Source: Kluyvera georgiana ATCC 51603 (GTDB taxonomy: Bacteria; Pseudomonadota; Gammaproteobacteria; Enterobacterales; Enterobacteriaceae). From it: a DNA stretch of 64,000 nt. Positions 30,723-40,196 of the stretch are shown here, in pieces (positions within the stretch are counted from its first letter, which is position 1; the number at the start of each line of letters is the position of its first letter). The notes under the pieces are model-generated. The model searched no databases and was not told where the DNA came from. It was given only the letters and a program-made list of their open reading frames with translations. The stretch lies in NCBI RefSeq assembly GCF_001654985.1, contig NZ_LXEU01000024.1, positions 1-64,000 on the forward strand. The letters run 5' to 3'. A program made the position numbers and the translations under genes.

Positions 30723-31478
30723 CTATCTGTTAAGTCTGAGCTGCTGCAAATTGCCATCAATATGCAAATCGGTTTGCAGCCGCGCGATATCCCGGCACAA
30801 GAACGCCATCTCCCGGTGTTCTTCCAGTTTCTTCCGCCACTTATCCGGCACCTCTTCCAGATGTTCGTACAGCGCTTCCAGCGTGGGAAACTGCGTCAGC
30901 AGTTGGGTGGCGCTTTTGGGGCCAATTCCCGCGACCCCTGGTACTTTCGAACTGCTAATTCCCGCCAGCCCCCAGTAGTCGGGTAGCTGCTGCGGCTGCA
31001 CGCCAAACTCTTTTTCGATAAACGGCACGTCCAGCCAGCGTTTCTGGAAGTAGTCGCGAATGCGCAGCGTGGGCGACAGCAGCTGACAGTAGCCTTTATC
31101 CGTCGAGACGATGGTCGCCTGATGCCCGGCGCTGGCGACTTTCACGGCCAGCGTGGCCGCGAGATCGTCAGCCTCGTTACCCTGGGACTCCCAACAGCGT
31201 ACACCGCGCAGCTCAAAGGCGGCGCGCAGGGCGGGCATTTCGGCATGAAGATCGTCCGGCATAGGTGGACGACCGGCCTTGTAGTCTGGTAGTCGCTGAT
31301 GCCGCCAGCCGCTGTTGCGTGCTTCATCGTCAAAAACCGCTACCGCATGCGTCGGCTGGCTGTGCGCAATCAGCAGATCCAGCGCATGCTGACAGGTTTC
31401 TACGCAGGGGGAACCCTGAACGGCATGAATACGGCGGATTAAGTTGAGTGCGTCAACAATAAGCAAATGGACGGCCAC
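30723..31478 (-). CDS. xni: Xni (ExoIX), flap endonuclease-like protein
   Basis: 251 residues from GTG 31478, the E. coli length. Related to the 5'-3' exonuclease domain of DNA polymerase I. Metal-site motifs: [36 protein letters not shown]-type loop, [13 protein letters not shown] and [10 protein letters not shown]; the H3TH region reads [17 protein letters not shown] 31478 is preceded by GGGAGAA and gives (M)[11 protein letters not shown]; the longer in-frame start adds 13 unlike residues. Confidence 0.93.
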   Translation of the reverse strand: MAVHLLIVDALNLIRRIHAVQGSPCVETCQHALDLLIAHSQPTHAVAVFDDEARNSGWRHQRLPDYKAGRPPMPDDLHAEMPALRAAFELRGVRCWESQGNEADDLAATLAVKVASAGHQATIVSTDKGYCQLLSPTLRIRDYFQKRWLDVPFIEKEFGVQPQQLPDYWGLAGISSSKVPGVAGIGPKSATQLLTQFPTLEALYEHLEEVPDKWRKKLEEHREMAFLCRDIARLQTDLHIDGNLQQLRLNR

Positions 31479-31557
31479 GGGCGTTCTCCCTAACAGATTG
31501 GGCGCTAAGGGTAACATTCAGGGACGGGTGAGGCTATCGGCGGGGGATAAAACGGGA

Positions 31558-31582
31558 AGAGGCCTCGCAAAACGAGGCCTCT
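31558..31582 (-). terminator. likely terminator of sdaB
   Basis: A perfect 10-bp stem, AGAGGCCTCG with CGAGGCCTCT around a 5-nt loop, begins 8 nt past the sdaB stop. On the minus strand it is followed by TCCCGTTTTAT, a short, interrupted T-run. Confidence 0.65.
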
Positions 31583-31590
31583 GGAGTGCG

Positions 31591-32958
31591 TTAGTCGCAG
31601 GCTACCACTTTCATCGCCAGCCCGCCGCGAGAGGTTTCGCGGTATTTGGCGTTCATGTCTTTGCCGGTTTCGTACATGGTCTCGATAACTTTATCGAGAC
31701 ACACGCGCGGTACGCTGGTACGGCGCAGGGCCATACGCGCGGCGTTAACCGCTTTCACCGACGCAATGGCGTTACGCTCGATGCATGGCACCTGAACCTG
31801 ACCGGCAACCGGGTCACAGGTCAGGCCGAGGTTATGTTCCATGCCGATTTCCGCGGCAATGCACACCTGCGCCGGGCTACCGCCCAGCAGCTCTGCCAGA
31901 CCCGCTGCCGCCATGGAACAGGCGACACCCACTTCCCCCTGGCAACCCACTTCAGCGCCGGAGATGGAGGCGTTCATCTTGTAGAGTGAGCCAATCGCGC
32001 TGGCAACCAGCATGTAGCGTGCCAGCGAGTTGGCGTTCACTTCGCGGATAAACTTGTCGTAGTAAGCCAGCACCGCCGGAACGATACCGCAGGCACCGTT
32101 GGTGGGCGCGGTGACGACGCGCCCACCGGCGGCGTTTTCTTCGTTCACCGCCAGCGCAAACATGTTAATCCAGTCAACTACCGCCATCGGGTCGCTGCTG
32201 ATTTTGTCCTGGCTGACCAGCATACGACGTAGCGCGGCGGCACGACGTGGAACGCGCAGTTTGCCCGGCAATACGCCTTCGGTCGTGGTGCCGTGCTCGA
32301 TGCCGCCTTTCATCACCGCCCAGACGTCAGCAAAGTGCTTTTCCAGCTCTTCTTTGCTGTGCAGCGCGAGTTCGTTCTGCATCATCAGGCCAGACAGCGA
32401 CAGGCCGGTTTCCTGGCTGTGACGCTGTAAATCCGCGGCGCTTTTATACGGGTATGGCACGGCAACCGGCGCTTCAGTTTGTTGGCCGAAGTGCTCTTCG
32501 TCGACGATAAAACCGCCGCCGATGGAATAGTAGGTTTTACTGTAAACGGCTTTGTCACCTGACAACGCGGTAATACGCATGCCGTTTTCGTGCAGCGAGA
32601 GGTTGTCGGCATGGAAGTTCATGCACTGATCAACCGGGAATTCCACTTCGTGCTGACCGTTAGCCAGCATCAGGCGGCCATGGGTATTCACGTCCTGGAT
32701 AAACGCCGGAATGGCGTCGATATCCACCGTATCCGGCAGGTTCCCTGCCAGGCCCATAATAATGGCGATATCGGTATGGTGACCTTTACCGGTCAGAGAG
32801 AGTGAACCGTAAACATCGACGACTACGCGAGTGATATCAGTCAGGATCCCACGCGCAATCAAGTCGTCCGTGAATTGTTTGCCTGCTTTCATTGGCCCGA
32901 CGGTGTGTGAGCTGGAAGGACCAATGCCGATTTTGAAAATATCGAATACGCTAATCAT
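31591..32958 (-). CDS. sdaB: SdaB, L-serine dehydratase 2
   Basis: 455 residues, as in E. coli. An iron-sulfur enzyme that deaminates serine to pyruvate. N-terminal MISVFDIFKIGIGPSSSHTV is the domain signature; cluster cysteines are expected in TNGACGIVPAVLAYY, GCQGEVGVACSMAAAG and VPCIERNAIASVKA. The frame is open upstream through the intergenic region, but ATG 32958 matches the family. It follows sdaC by 52 nt with a hairpin between them. Confidence 0.96.
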   Translation of the reverse strand: MISVFDIFKIGIGPSSSHTVGPMKAGKQFTDDLIARGILTDITRVVVDVYGSLSLTGKGHHTDIAIIMGLAGNLPDTVDIDAIPAFIQDVNTHGRLMLANGQHEVEFPVDQCMNFHADNLSLHENGMRITALSGDKAVYSKTYYSIGGGFIVDEEHFGQQTEAPVAVPYPYKSAADLQRHSQETGLSLSGLMMQNELALHSKEELEKHFADVWAVMKGGIEHGTTTEGVLPGKLRVPRRAAALRRMLVSQDKISSDPMAVVDWINMFALAVNEENAAGGRVVTAPTNGACGIVPAVLAYYDKFIREVNANSLARYMLVASAIGSLYKMNASISGAEVGCQGEVGVACSMAAAGLAELLGGSPAQVCIAAEIGMEHNLGLTCDPVAGQVQVPCIERNAIASVKAVNAARMALRRTSVPRVCLDKVIETMYETGKDMNAKYRETSRGGLAMKVVACD

Positions 32959-32982
32959 GAGGCGTCCATTGTGTATCGAGGT

Positions 32983-33003
32983 GCGCCGCCCGAAAGGCGG
33001 CGC
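32983..33003 (-). other. sdaC-sdaB intercistronic hairpin
   Basis: GCGCCGCC and GGCGGCGC form an 8-bp GC-only stem with a 5-nt loop. There is no T-run after it on the minus strand, so it is more likely a stabilising or processing hairpin than a full terminator. Confidence 0.6.
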
Positions 33004-33010
33004 AGGGGGA

Positions 33011-34300
33011 TTAACTAAACAGAGAGTAGGAGATTGCGGAGATAGCGATGAGACCCACCAGCACAACGAAGACGTTGCTGATGTGACCGCTGTACTTACG
33101 CATTGCCGGTACTTTCTGAATTGCATACATCGGCATCAGGAACAGAATCATCGCGATGATCGGGCCGCCCAGGGTTTCAATCATGCCCAGGATGCTCGGG
33201 TTCAGGGTTGCCACAATCCAGGTGGTAACCAGCATGAACAGCGCAGTGATTTTGTTCAGTTTGTTGATTTCGATGGATTTTCCTTTGCTACGCAGAGACT
33301 TAATTACCATCCCGTTGAAGCCTTCACGTGCGCCCAGGTAGTGGCCCAGGAAGGACTTGGTGATAGCGATAATCGCGATAATCGGTGCCATCCAGGCGAT
33401 AACCGGCGCGTTAAAGTGGTTCGCCAGGTAAGACAGGATAGAGATATTTTGCTCTTTCGCCGCCGCCAGGTCCGCCGGGGACAGGCTCAGTACGCAGCTG
33501 AAGACGAAGAACATCACGGTCAGCACCATCATGATGTGGGCACGTGCCAGGATAGAGGAACACTTCTTCTCTGCGCCCTGACCGTACTCTTCACGCTTCG
33601 CCACCGCGAAGGAAGAGATGATCGGCGAGTGGTTGAAGGAGAACACCATCACCGGAATGGCCAGCCACAGAGTCATCCACAGGCCGTTGCCGGTAGAGGC
33701 CGTGCTGCTGAAGGACAGGGTTTCCAGTGCTGCGCCGCTCCACTGCGGGATCAGGTACAGCGCCAGCACCATCAGGGCCGCCACGAACGGGAATACCAGG
33801 ATGCTCATCGCTTTAACGATCATCTGCTCACCGAAGCGCACGATAGTCATCATGCCGACGATCAGAATCAGCGACAGGATAGCGCGCGGCGGCGGCGTCA
33901 TGTGCAGCTGGTGCGCCAGGAAGCTTTCCACGGTGTTAGTGATAGCGACGCTGTACACCAACAGGATTGGGTAGATAGCGAAGAAGTAGAGCAGGGTAAT
34001 CAGTTTACCTGCGCCTACGCCGAAGTGCTCTTCAACGACTTCGGTGATGTCTTCGCCCGGGTTTTTACCGGACAGCACGAAGCGGGTCAGGCCGCGGTGT
34101 GCGAAGAAGGTCATCGGGAAGGCGAGGATAGCCATGATGATCAGCGGGATCATGCCGCCGACGCCGGCGTTGATCGGCAGGAACAGTACGCCCGCGCCGA
34201 TGGCAGTGCCGTAAAGACCCAGCATCCACATCGTATCTGTTTTGCGCCATCCGCTAGCAGATTCTGCTGTGACGACCGTGCTGGTTTGAGTGTTTTCCAT
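33011..34300 (-). CDS. sdaC: SdaC, serine:H+ symporter
   Basis: 429 residues, as in E. coli. Inner-membrane serine uptake protein of the hydroxy/aromatic amino acid permease family, with about eleven hydrophobic segments. [19 protein letters not shown] (about residues 29-47) is the first helix signature and [12 protein letters not shown] a central one. The ATG follows AGGAGATACAG. It forms an uptake-and-degradation operon with sdaB. Confidence 0.96.
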   Translation of the reverse strand: MENTQTSTVVTAESASGWRKTDTMWMLGLYGTAIGAGVLFLPINAGVGGMIPLIIMAILAFPMTFFAHRGLTRFVLSGKNPGEDITEVVEEHFGVGAGKLITLLYFFAIYPILLVYSVAITNTVESFLAHQLHMTPPPRAILSLILIVGMMTIVRFGEQMIVKAMSILVFPFVAALMVLALYLIPQWSGAALETLSFSSTASTGNGLWMTLWLAIPVMVFSFNHSPIISSFAVAKREEYGQGAEKKCSSILARAHIMMVLTVMFFVFSCVLSLSPADLAAAKEQNISILSYLANHFNAPVIAWMAPIIAIIAITKSFLGHYLGAREGFNGMVIKSLRSKGKSIEINKLNKITALFMLVTTWIVATLNPSILGMIETLGGPIIAMILFLMPMYAIQKVPAMRKYSGHISNVFVVLVGLIAISAISYSLFS

Positions 34301-34744
34301 CTGTATCTCCTGGAGGAAGGAAAAATGCTAATTTTTTAGTCAAATAAAGTGAAAAAAATAAAAATGTAATATTAAATTTTAGAAGTGTTGGTTTTTTTGT
34401 GATTTTTACCCAACGCCATTTTCGACGAGCGCAAATGTACATTTAACTGGTAAATGTATCAGTGATCATGATCCCAAATGTAATAATCCACTTTTAGCTG
34501 GGGTTATTGCAGGTCTTTTTACTGTAATAACCTTTTGAGCGAAAATTTATGGTCGCGAAGGCTAGCATTCGCAGTATGTGTGGTAAATGGGGGAGGGGGT
34601 AAATACGATGTTTTTGCTGATAAAAATGATGGAAATGGCGTTTTTTAGCGCTGAATCATAATTATTGCTAATAATATGCGGTCGCATATAGCGCGCAAAC
34701 GATTGGCTCTGCGCGAATTAGGGTATTTATGAGGGCTGTTTGAG
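34301..34744. other. sdaC upstream region, AT-rich, with repeated AAATGTA
   Basis: No gene is seen. The heptamer AAATGTA occurs at 34433, 34452 and 34486, the first as part of the perfect 12-bp palindrome AAATGTACATTT (34433-34444). A second palindrome, GATCATGATC, is at 34464-34473. TGTGATTTTTACCC near 34399 is a weak half-match to a CRP site. The clustering suggests operators for sdaC, but I cannot name the protein. Confidence 0.5.
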
Positions 34745-34772
34745 AGAAAAACCGGCGGTGAAGACCGCCGGG
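34745..34772 (-). terminator. terminator of ppnN
   Basis: CCGGCGGT-CTTC-ACCGCCGG on the minus strand, followed by TTTTTCTC. It lies about 30 nt past the ppnN stop. Confidence 0.85.
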
Positions 34773-34800
34773 TGAGGAGTGAAATACGCTGCGAATAGTG

Positions 34801-36165
34801 TCAGGCGCAGATTTCGTAGCAGGGGATGTAGGCGGAACCTGGCAACTTCATGCGGTGCTGCGCCACGAAGCCCTGTAGCAGTTCGTCCATGCGGCGCATC
34901 ATCTCTTTATCGCCGTGAATTTTGTACGGACCAAACTCTTCGATGGCGCGAATACCCACTTCCTTCACGTTACCCGCCACGATGCCTGAGAAGGCGCGGC
35001 GCAGGTCTGCGGCCAGCACTTCAACCGGTTGATCCGGATAAAGCTTGAGGTTAGCCATGTTCTCGTGCGACGGTTCAAACGGCATCTGCAGGTCCGGCGC
35101 AATGCGCATCGACCAGTTAAAGCTGTAGGCGTCGCCGGTATCGCGGCGGTTCTCTTTCACCAGCGGCATCGCTTTTTTCATCTGGCGCGCCACTTCCACT
35201 TCATCATCAATGATGATCTTATAGTGGCGACGCGCGCCTTCGCCCAGCGTATGCACCACGAACTCGTCGAGAACGCGGAAGTAGTCGGCGCTCTCTTTCG
35301 GGCCGGTGAGGATAAGCGGCAGCACCTGGTCTTTGTTCGCCGGGTTCATCAGGATACCCAGCAGATACAGCAGTTCTTCAGCCGTTCCCACGCCGCCCGG
35401 GAAAATAATGATGCCGTGAGCGATACGCACAAACGCTTCAAGGCGTTTTTCGATATCCGGCATGATGATCAGCTCGTTGACCAGTGGGTTTGGCGGCTCA
35501 GCGGCAATAATCGACGGTTCGGTCATGCCGATGAAGCGCCCTTCTTTGTAGCGCTGCTGCGCATGGCCGACCGCGGCGCCCTTCATTGGCGCTTCCATCG
35601 CGCCAGGACCGCAGCCGGTGCAGATGTTCAACTCACGCAGGCCAAGCTGGTTACCTACGCGACGGGCGTAGAGGTACTCGTTTTCGTTGATTGAGTGACC
35701 GCCCCAGCACACCACCATGCTCGGTGCTTCACCCACGTGCAGCGCGCGGGCGTTGCGCAGAATGGAGAACACCAGGTTAGTGATGTGGGTGGAGCTTTCC
35801 AGATCGAGATTCGGGAAACGTACGGTGTTATGAATCTGCCCGTAAACGAACAGAATATCGCGCAGTACGGCGAACAGGTTGGCCTGGAGTGAGCGGATAA
35901 TGCGCCCGTCGACGAACGCCTCTTCCGGCGGATTAATCAGCTCAAGCTTAACGCCGCGTTCGCGACGCAGCACGTTAATATCGAAGCTTTCGAAACGGGA
36001 CAGCAGCTCTTTACTGTTATCGGTCAGGCTGCCTGAGTTCAGTACGGCCAATGAGCAGTTGCGGAACAATTGATACAGGTCGGTGCTGGCCGTGCGTTTA
36101 AGCATGTCGACTTCCAGCTGCGACAACATATCCATTGAGCCAAGCGGGCTAATATGTGTAATCAA
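34801..36165 (-). CDS. ppnN: PpnN (YgdH), nucleotide 5'-monophosphate nucleosidase
   Basis: 454 residues, as in E. coli. Cleaves purine and pyrimidine nucleoside monophosphates to base and ribose 5-phosphate; in E. coli it binds (p)ppGpp. The LOG-type Rossmann core is seen with [34 protein letters not shown] and [20 protein letters not shown] (catalytic PGGxGTxxE). RelA, the main source of (p)ppGpp, is encoded about 11 kb away in this window. Confidence 0.95.
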   Translation of the reverse strand: MITHISPLGSMDMLSQLEVDMLKRTASTDLYQLFRNCSLAVLNSGSLTDNSKELLSRFESFDINVLRRERGVKLELINPPEEAFVDGRIIRSLQANLFAVLRDILFVYGQIHNTVRFPNLDLESSTHITNLVFSILRNARALHVGEAPSMVVCWGGHSINENEYLYARRVGNQLGLRELNICTGCGPGAMEAPMKGAAVGHAQQRYKEGRFIGMTEPSIIAAEPPNPLVNELIIMPDIEKRLEAFVRIAHGIIIFPGGVGTAEELLYLLGILMNPANKDQVLPLILTGPKESADYFRVLDEFVVHTLGEGARRHYKIIIDDEVEVARQMKKAMPLVKENRRDTGDAYSFNWSMRIAPDLQMPFEPSHENMANLKLYPDQPVEVLAADLRRAFSGIVAGNVKEVGIRAIEEFGPYKIHGDKEMMRRMDELLQGFVAQHRMKLPGSAYIPCYEICA

Positions 36166-36282
36166 GTGGACTCCTTAACGGGACGAAAATCGTCTTCCTT
36201 AGTGATTACAATAGCCTCGCTGGCTTGTTTACTACAACCTCAGTCGCGGAACAATGTGCGCATTATTGAGAAATTGTTCAGC

Positions 36283-37128
36283 TTACTGACGCACCAGGCG
36301 GCCAATTGCCGGGACAAATTCACCGTTTGCTCGCCACGGGTTGATATCCAGCCCGCCGCGGCGGGTGTATCGCGCGTAAACGCTCAGGCTCTCCGGCGCG
36401 CAGAAGCGCAGAATATCGTTGAAGATACGCTCGACGCACTGCTCGTGGAACTCGTTGTGATGGCGGAAAGAGACCAGATAGCGCAGCAGCTTTTCCCTGT
36501 CGATCTGCGGGCCACGGTACTGAATTTGTACAGACCCCCAGTCCGGCTGGTGGGTGATCAGGCAGTTTGATTTCAGCAGGTGGCTGACCAGCGTTTCCTG
36601 CACGACCTTCTGGCCGGCTGCGCCGTCGAGGTAGTCGGCGTTGAACTGGTAGTTATCAATCTCGATATCCTGGTCATCAATACAGCTGCCGTGGAAATGG
36701 GCAATCGGCTGGCCTTCTATTTCATCGAGGCGATACAGGGCCACCGTCACGTTGCCCTGGGCGCAGGCGCTCAGGTCGCGTTGCAGCGTCTCCTGCACGG
36801 CTTGCCAACTGGCAAAACGCGTCTGATTGAAGCTGTTGAGATAGAGCTTAAAGCTTTTTGACTCCACCAGGTTCACCGTTGCGTGGCTTAGCTCAACGTG
36901 GCCGACCGCGACCTGCGGCAGACCTTTGGCGTTGAGCCAGGAAAGCTCGTACAGCGTCCAGATATCCGCGCCGTGGAAAGGCAGGGAATCGGCATGCAGC
37001 CCGAGCGGATCGCGGTTCAGGCTGCGCGGAACGCCCTGTAGCAGGCTGGCGTCGTAGGTATCGCGGTAATCTGTGGTTTTACCGAGCGTCAGGCCGGCAA
37101 GCGCCTGATGGTTATCATAAGAAGACAT
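36283..37128 (-). CDS. queF: QueF, 7-cyano-7-deazaguanine (preQ0) reductase
   Basis: 281 residues (282 in E. coli). NADPH-dependent reduction of the nitrile preQ0 to preQ1 in queuosine synthesis. A tandem T-fold protein; the catalytic Cys is in [18 protein letters not shown] near residue 190, and [17 protein letters not shown] is the QueF signature near 95. Divergent from syd with a 69-nt gap. Other pathway genes in the window are queE and queD. Confidence 0.96.
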   Translation of the reverse strand: MSSYDNHQALAGLTLGKTTDYRDTYDASLLQGVPRSLNRDPLGLHADSLPFHGADIWTLYELSWLNAKGLPQVAVGHVELSHATVNLVESKSFKLYLNSFNQTRFASWQAVQETLQRDLSACAQGNVTVALYRLDEIEGQPIAHFHGSCIDDQDIEIDNYQFNADYLDGAAGQKVVQETLVSHLLKSNCLITHQPDWGSVQIQYRGPQIDREKLLRYLVSFRHHNEFHEQCVERIFNDILRFCAPESLSVYARYTRRGGLDINPWRANGEFVPAIGRLVRQ

Positions 37129-37197
37129 GTTTCACCGTTATAAAGCAGGTACACTATGGCTTCTAGTGTATCCTGGCTAACCTGAAGAGAGAAATTC

Positions 37198-37743
37198 GTG
37201 GATCAGCAGACTGCAGACGCATTACACGCCTTTACCCAACGCTATTGCGATGCCTGGCAACGCACCTACAACAGCCTGCCGCGCAGCGAAGAGCTTTACG
37301 GCATTCCATCGCCATGTCAGGTATCGACGAGCGGCGACGCGGTCTTCTGGCAGCCGCAGGATTTTGACGGTGAACCGAATGTAAATGGCGTTGAACGGGC
37401 GATGGATATTGTGGTACAACAACCCATTCACACCTATTATACCACTCAGTATGCGGGTGATATGCAGGCGCTTTTCATGGGGGAAGCCCTGACGCTGCTG
37501 CAGGTGTGGAGCCCCGATGACTTCCGTCGCGTGCAGGAAAACCTGATTGGCCACCTGGTCACGCAGAAGCGCCTGAAGTTGTCGCCGACGCTGTTTATTG
37601 CCACGCTGGACAGCGAACTTGACGTGATTTCCGTCTGCAACGTGACCGGTGAAGTGGTCAAAGAGACGCTCGGAACGCGCAATCGCCTGCCTCTGGCCTC
37701 CTCCCTTGCGAGTTTCCTGACTCAACTTGAGCCTATTCTGTAA
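37198..37743 (+). CDS. syd: Syd, SecY-interacting protein
   Basis: 181 residues, as in E. coli. A small cytosolic protein that binds SecY and can discriminate misassembled translocons. The start is GTG 37198 after GAAGAGAGAAATTC. Conserved stretches: RYCDAWQ near residue 15, [22 protein letters not shown]-type ([12 protein letters not shown]) and [18 protein letters not shown]. It is followed by the csrB regulatory region. Confidence 0.94.
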   Translation: MDQQTADALHAFTQRYCDAWQRTYNSLPRSEELYGIPSPCQVSTSGDAVFWQPQDFDGEPNVNGVERAMDIVVQQPIHTYYTTQYAGDMQALFMGEALTLLQVWSPDDFRRVQENLIGHLVTQKRLKLSPTLFIATLDSELDVISVCNVTGEVVKETLGTRNRLPLASSLASFLTQLEPIL

Positions 37744-37762
37744 GACAGTTTGCCCATCCCTT

Positions 37763-37780
37763 TGTGAGAGATCTCTTACA
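37763..37780 (+). promoter_or_regulatory. UvrY (GacA-type) binding site upstream of csrB
   Basis: TGTGAGAGATCTCTTACA is an 18-bp near-perfect palindrome matching the GacA/UvrY consensus TGTAAGAGATCTCTTACA. A half copy, TGTGAGAGATCG, follows at 37786-37797. It lies about 190 nt before the csrB 5' end, the location of the known UvrY site in E. coli. The intervening 37798-37962 is AT-rich to mixed and holds no gene. Confidence 0.88.
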
Positions 37781-37962
37781 CGCACTGTGAGAGATCGCCA
37801 GATTATAAGTAAGACACTTATCCCTATGTTTTAGTAATTTCTTTTTATATCAATAAGATGATTGTTCTATAGCGTGATTTTCTTGCGCGTAAGCCTTAAG
37901 GGATTGCCTGAGGGGCGCTTGTAAGACGACGCGAAATAGCGGATTCTATCTACGTCGACAGG

Positions 37963-38320
37963 GAGTCGCACAATGAAGTGAACATCAGGATGATGACGCT
38001 TCATAGGACACACCGGGAAGGTGATTCAAGGAAAGGCTTCAGGATGAAGCAAAAGGATAGCGCAGGAACGCGTTAAAGGACACCTCCAGGACGGAGAACG
38101 AGAGCCAGACAGGATATCTGGTGGATCAGGAAGATCGGGACACACTCAAGGATTGGGTGAAATCACATCGGGGTGGTGTGATGCAGGATGCAACCGTTTA
38201 GGGACGAACTGGTCAGGAGACCACAGGAAAAGTTGTCACGGACGAGCAGGGAGCACTAAAAGTAGCTGGATTGCTGCGAAACGAACCGGGGGCACTGTTT
38301 TTACAGTGCCCCCTTTTTTT
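37963..38320 (+). ncRNA. csrB: CsrB, CsrA-sequestering RNA
   Basis: About 358 nt (369 in E. coli). I count 22 GGA triplets, many in hairpin loops of the type CAGGA or AAGGA; each can bind the translational regulator CsrA, so the RNA acts as a sponge. The 5' end GAGTCGCACAATGAAGTGAAC and the stretch AAAAGTTGTCACGGACGAGC align with E. coli CsrB. It ends with GGGGGCACTGT/ACAGTGCCCCC and seven T (38314-38320). The 5' end is set by analogy to within a few nt. Confidence 0.95.
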
Positions 38321-38375
38321 GTTTCCCGCCAACTAGTGGTATCCTGCGCGCGATTTTCATTCCTCAGAGGTTTCC

Positions 38376-38705
38376 ATGACACGCCACGACAGCCTACGCG
38401 ACCAATTACTGCTTATTGAAACGCTGCTGCGTCAGCATCAGCACTGGCAGGAGACGGCGCCACACGAAAGCGCCTTTGCCAGCGACCAGCCGTTCTGCAT
38501 GGATACCCTGGAGCCGCTGGAGTGGCTGCAGTGGGTGCTGATCCCGCGCATGCATCAACTGCTGGATAGCGAAATGCCGCTGCCGAAAGATTTTGCCATC
38601 GCGCCGTATTACGAAATGGCGCTCGACGCCGCGCATCCGCTGCGCGCGATTATCCTGCCGCCGCTTGAGCAGCTGGATGCCTTCTTTACGAGCGATCCCC
38701 ACTGA
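38376..38705 (+). CDS. yqcC: YqcC, DUF446 protein
   Basis: 109 residues, as in E. coli. Function unknown. DUF446 signature regions are PFCMDTLEPLEWLQWVLIPRM (about residues 40-60) split over the helical core, and AIAPYYEMAL. It is soluble and helical in appearance. Its stop and the truC start share bases as TGATG, so the two are coupled, as in E. coli. Confidence 0.93.
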   Translation: MTRHDSLRDQLLLIETLLRQHQHWQETAPHESAFASDQPFCMDTLEPLEWLQWVLIPRMHQLLDSEMPLPKDFAIAPYYEMALDAAHPLRAIILPPLEQLDAFFTSDPH

Positions 38706-39487
38706 TGCTGGAAATTATCTACCAGGACGAGTGGTTGGTGGCGGTGAACAAACCGTCAGGCTGGCTGGTGCACCGCAGCTGGCTCGATCGCGATGAAAAA
38801 GTGGTGGTGATGCAGACGGTACGTGACCAGATTGGTCAGCACGTCTTTACCGCCCATCGCCTCGACCGTCCGACCTCCGGCGTGCTGCTGATGGGGCTGT
38901 CCAGCGAAGCCGGGCGTCTGTTGGCGCAGCAGTTCGAACAGCACCTGATTCAAAAGCGCTACCACGCCATCGTGCGCGGCTGGCTGACCGATGAAGCGGT
39001 GCTGGACTACCCGTTGGTGGAAGAGCTGGATAAAATCGCCGATAAGTTTGCCCGTGAGAATAAGGATCCGCAGCCGGCGGTCACTCACTACCGGGGCATG
39101 GCGACGGTGGAAATGCCGGTCGCGACGGGCCGCTACCCGACCACGCGCTACGGCCTGGTGGCGCTGGACCCACAAACCGGCCGCAAACACCAGCTTCGCC
39201 GCCATCTGGCACATCTGCGTCATCCGATTATTGGCGACAGCAAGCATGGCGACCTGCGTCAGAACCGCAGCGCCGCGGAGCATTTTGGCTGCAACCGCCT
39301 GATGCTGCACGCCAGCGAACTCTCGATGACCCATCCGTTTACCGGCGAACCGCTGACGATTCGCGCCGGGCTGGATGACGTCTGGATGCAGGCTTTATCA
39401 CATTTCGGCTGGCGCGGGCTTCTCCCTGAGAATGAAAGGGTTGAGTTTGTCGCCGACTGCGGTCAGGATGAAGCTATCCAGAAGTAA
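38705..39487 (+). CDS. truC: TruC, tRNA pseudouridine(65) synthase
   Basis: 260 residues, as in E. coli. It converts U65 of tRNA-Ile1 and tRNA-Asp to pseudouridine. RluA family: the catalytic Asp54 is in HRLDRPTSGVLLMGL; DPQTGRKHQLRRHLAHL and HPIIGDSKHGD are family motifs II and III. Lies between yqcC and yqcA on one probable transcript. Confidence 0.96.
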   Translation: MLEIIYQDEWLVAVNKPSGWLVHRSWLDRDEKVVVMQTVRDQIGQHVFTAHRLDRPTSGVLLMGLSSEAGRLLAQQFEQHLIQKRYHAIVRGWLTDEAVLDYPLVEELDKIADKFARENKDPQPAVTHYRGMATVEMPVATGRYPTTRYGLVALDPQTGRKHQLRRHLAHLRHPIIGDSKHGDLRQNRSAAEHFGCNRLMLHASELSMTHPFTGEPLTIRAGLDDVWMQALSHFGWRGLLPENERVEFVADCGQDEAIQK

Positions 39488-39502
39488 ACAGGGAGTTAAA
39501 TC

Positions 39503-39946
39503 ATGGCTGAAGTAGGGATTTTTGTCGGCACTATGTACGGTAATTCGCTGTTGGTGGCGGAAGAAGCGCAAACCATTCTTGGCGGTCTCGGGCATCAGGC
39601 GAAAGTCTTTGAAGACCCGACGGTGACGGATTGGGAAAGCTACACCGGAAAATACGCGCTGGTGGTGACCTCCACCACCGGTCAGGGCGACCTGCCGGAT
39701 AGCATCGTGCCGCTGTTTAACGATCTCCAGGATATGTACCAGCCGCATCTGCGCTACGGTATTATCGCGCTGGGCGACAGCACCTACGCGAACTTTTGCG
39801 GCGGCGGCAAGCGCTTTGATGCGCTGTTGCAAGAGCAGGGCGCTCAGCGCATTGGCGACATGCTGATGATTGATGCGTCAGAAGACCCGGAGCCGGAGAG
39901 CGTCTCCAATCCATGGGTCGAGCAGTGGGCAACGCTGCTTAAATAA
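39503..39946 (+). CDS. yqcA: YqcA, flavodoxin-like protein
   Basis: 147 residues (149 in E. coli). A short-chain flavodoxin of the MioC-like group. FMN contacts: [14 protein letters not shown] (phosphate loop, residues 9-22), [11 protein letters not shown] and [14 protein letters not shown]. Electron partner unknown. After it, an imperfect 10-bp hairpin CCGGTGCGAC/GTCGTACCGG (about 39967-39989) may end the transcript, although the T-run is poor. Confidence 0.94.
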   Translation: MAEVGIFVGTMYGNSLLVAEEAQTILGGLGHQAKVFEDPTVTDWESYTGKYALVVTSTTGQGDLPDSIVPLFNDLQDMYQPHLRYGIIALGDSTYANFCGGGKRFDALLQEQGAQRIGDMLMIDASEDPEPESVSNPWVEQWATLLK

Positions 39947-40038
39947 GCATGGTTTATCGTCTTTCCGGTGCGACGTCGTCGTACCGGCTGCTATTTGTTC
40001 ATTTATCACATCGTTAAATAATATTCACCGGCAATATT

Positions 40039-40080
40039 GTGCATTTGCACGATGAGCTGCCGCGTGGCTGTTCCTATACT
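40039..40080 (+). promoter_or_regulatory. gudD upstream palindrome and possible -10
   Basis: GTGCATTTGCAC (40039-40050) is a near-perfect palindrome in the 250-nt gap before gudD, and TATACT (40075-40080) is a good -10 hexamer without a good -35, which suggests an activated promoter. CdaR (SdaR) activates gudD in E. coli, but I cannot verify that this is its site. Confidence 0.4.
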
Positions 40081-40196
40081 GCTGTTAGCCATAATAATAA
40101 CGATTGCCAGATTTCTCGCTCCTGACGCGTCGGGCTGGGCATGTTAATACCCGTGCTCTGTTTTCGTCCGTCGACCCAGTAGACAAGGATTTAACC

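Noticed and set aside
32831-34339. A 502-codon open frame antisense to sdaB and sdaC
   Set aside because: The opposite strand encodes SdaC with full-length similarity; the antisense translation is rich in His, Gln, Arg and Asp, as expected from reading membrane-protein codons backwards.
37963-38320. Many short CAGGA/AAGGA repeats that could look like a tandem repeat or array
   Set aside because: They are the CsrA-binding motifs of csrB, with its known ends and terminator.
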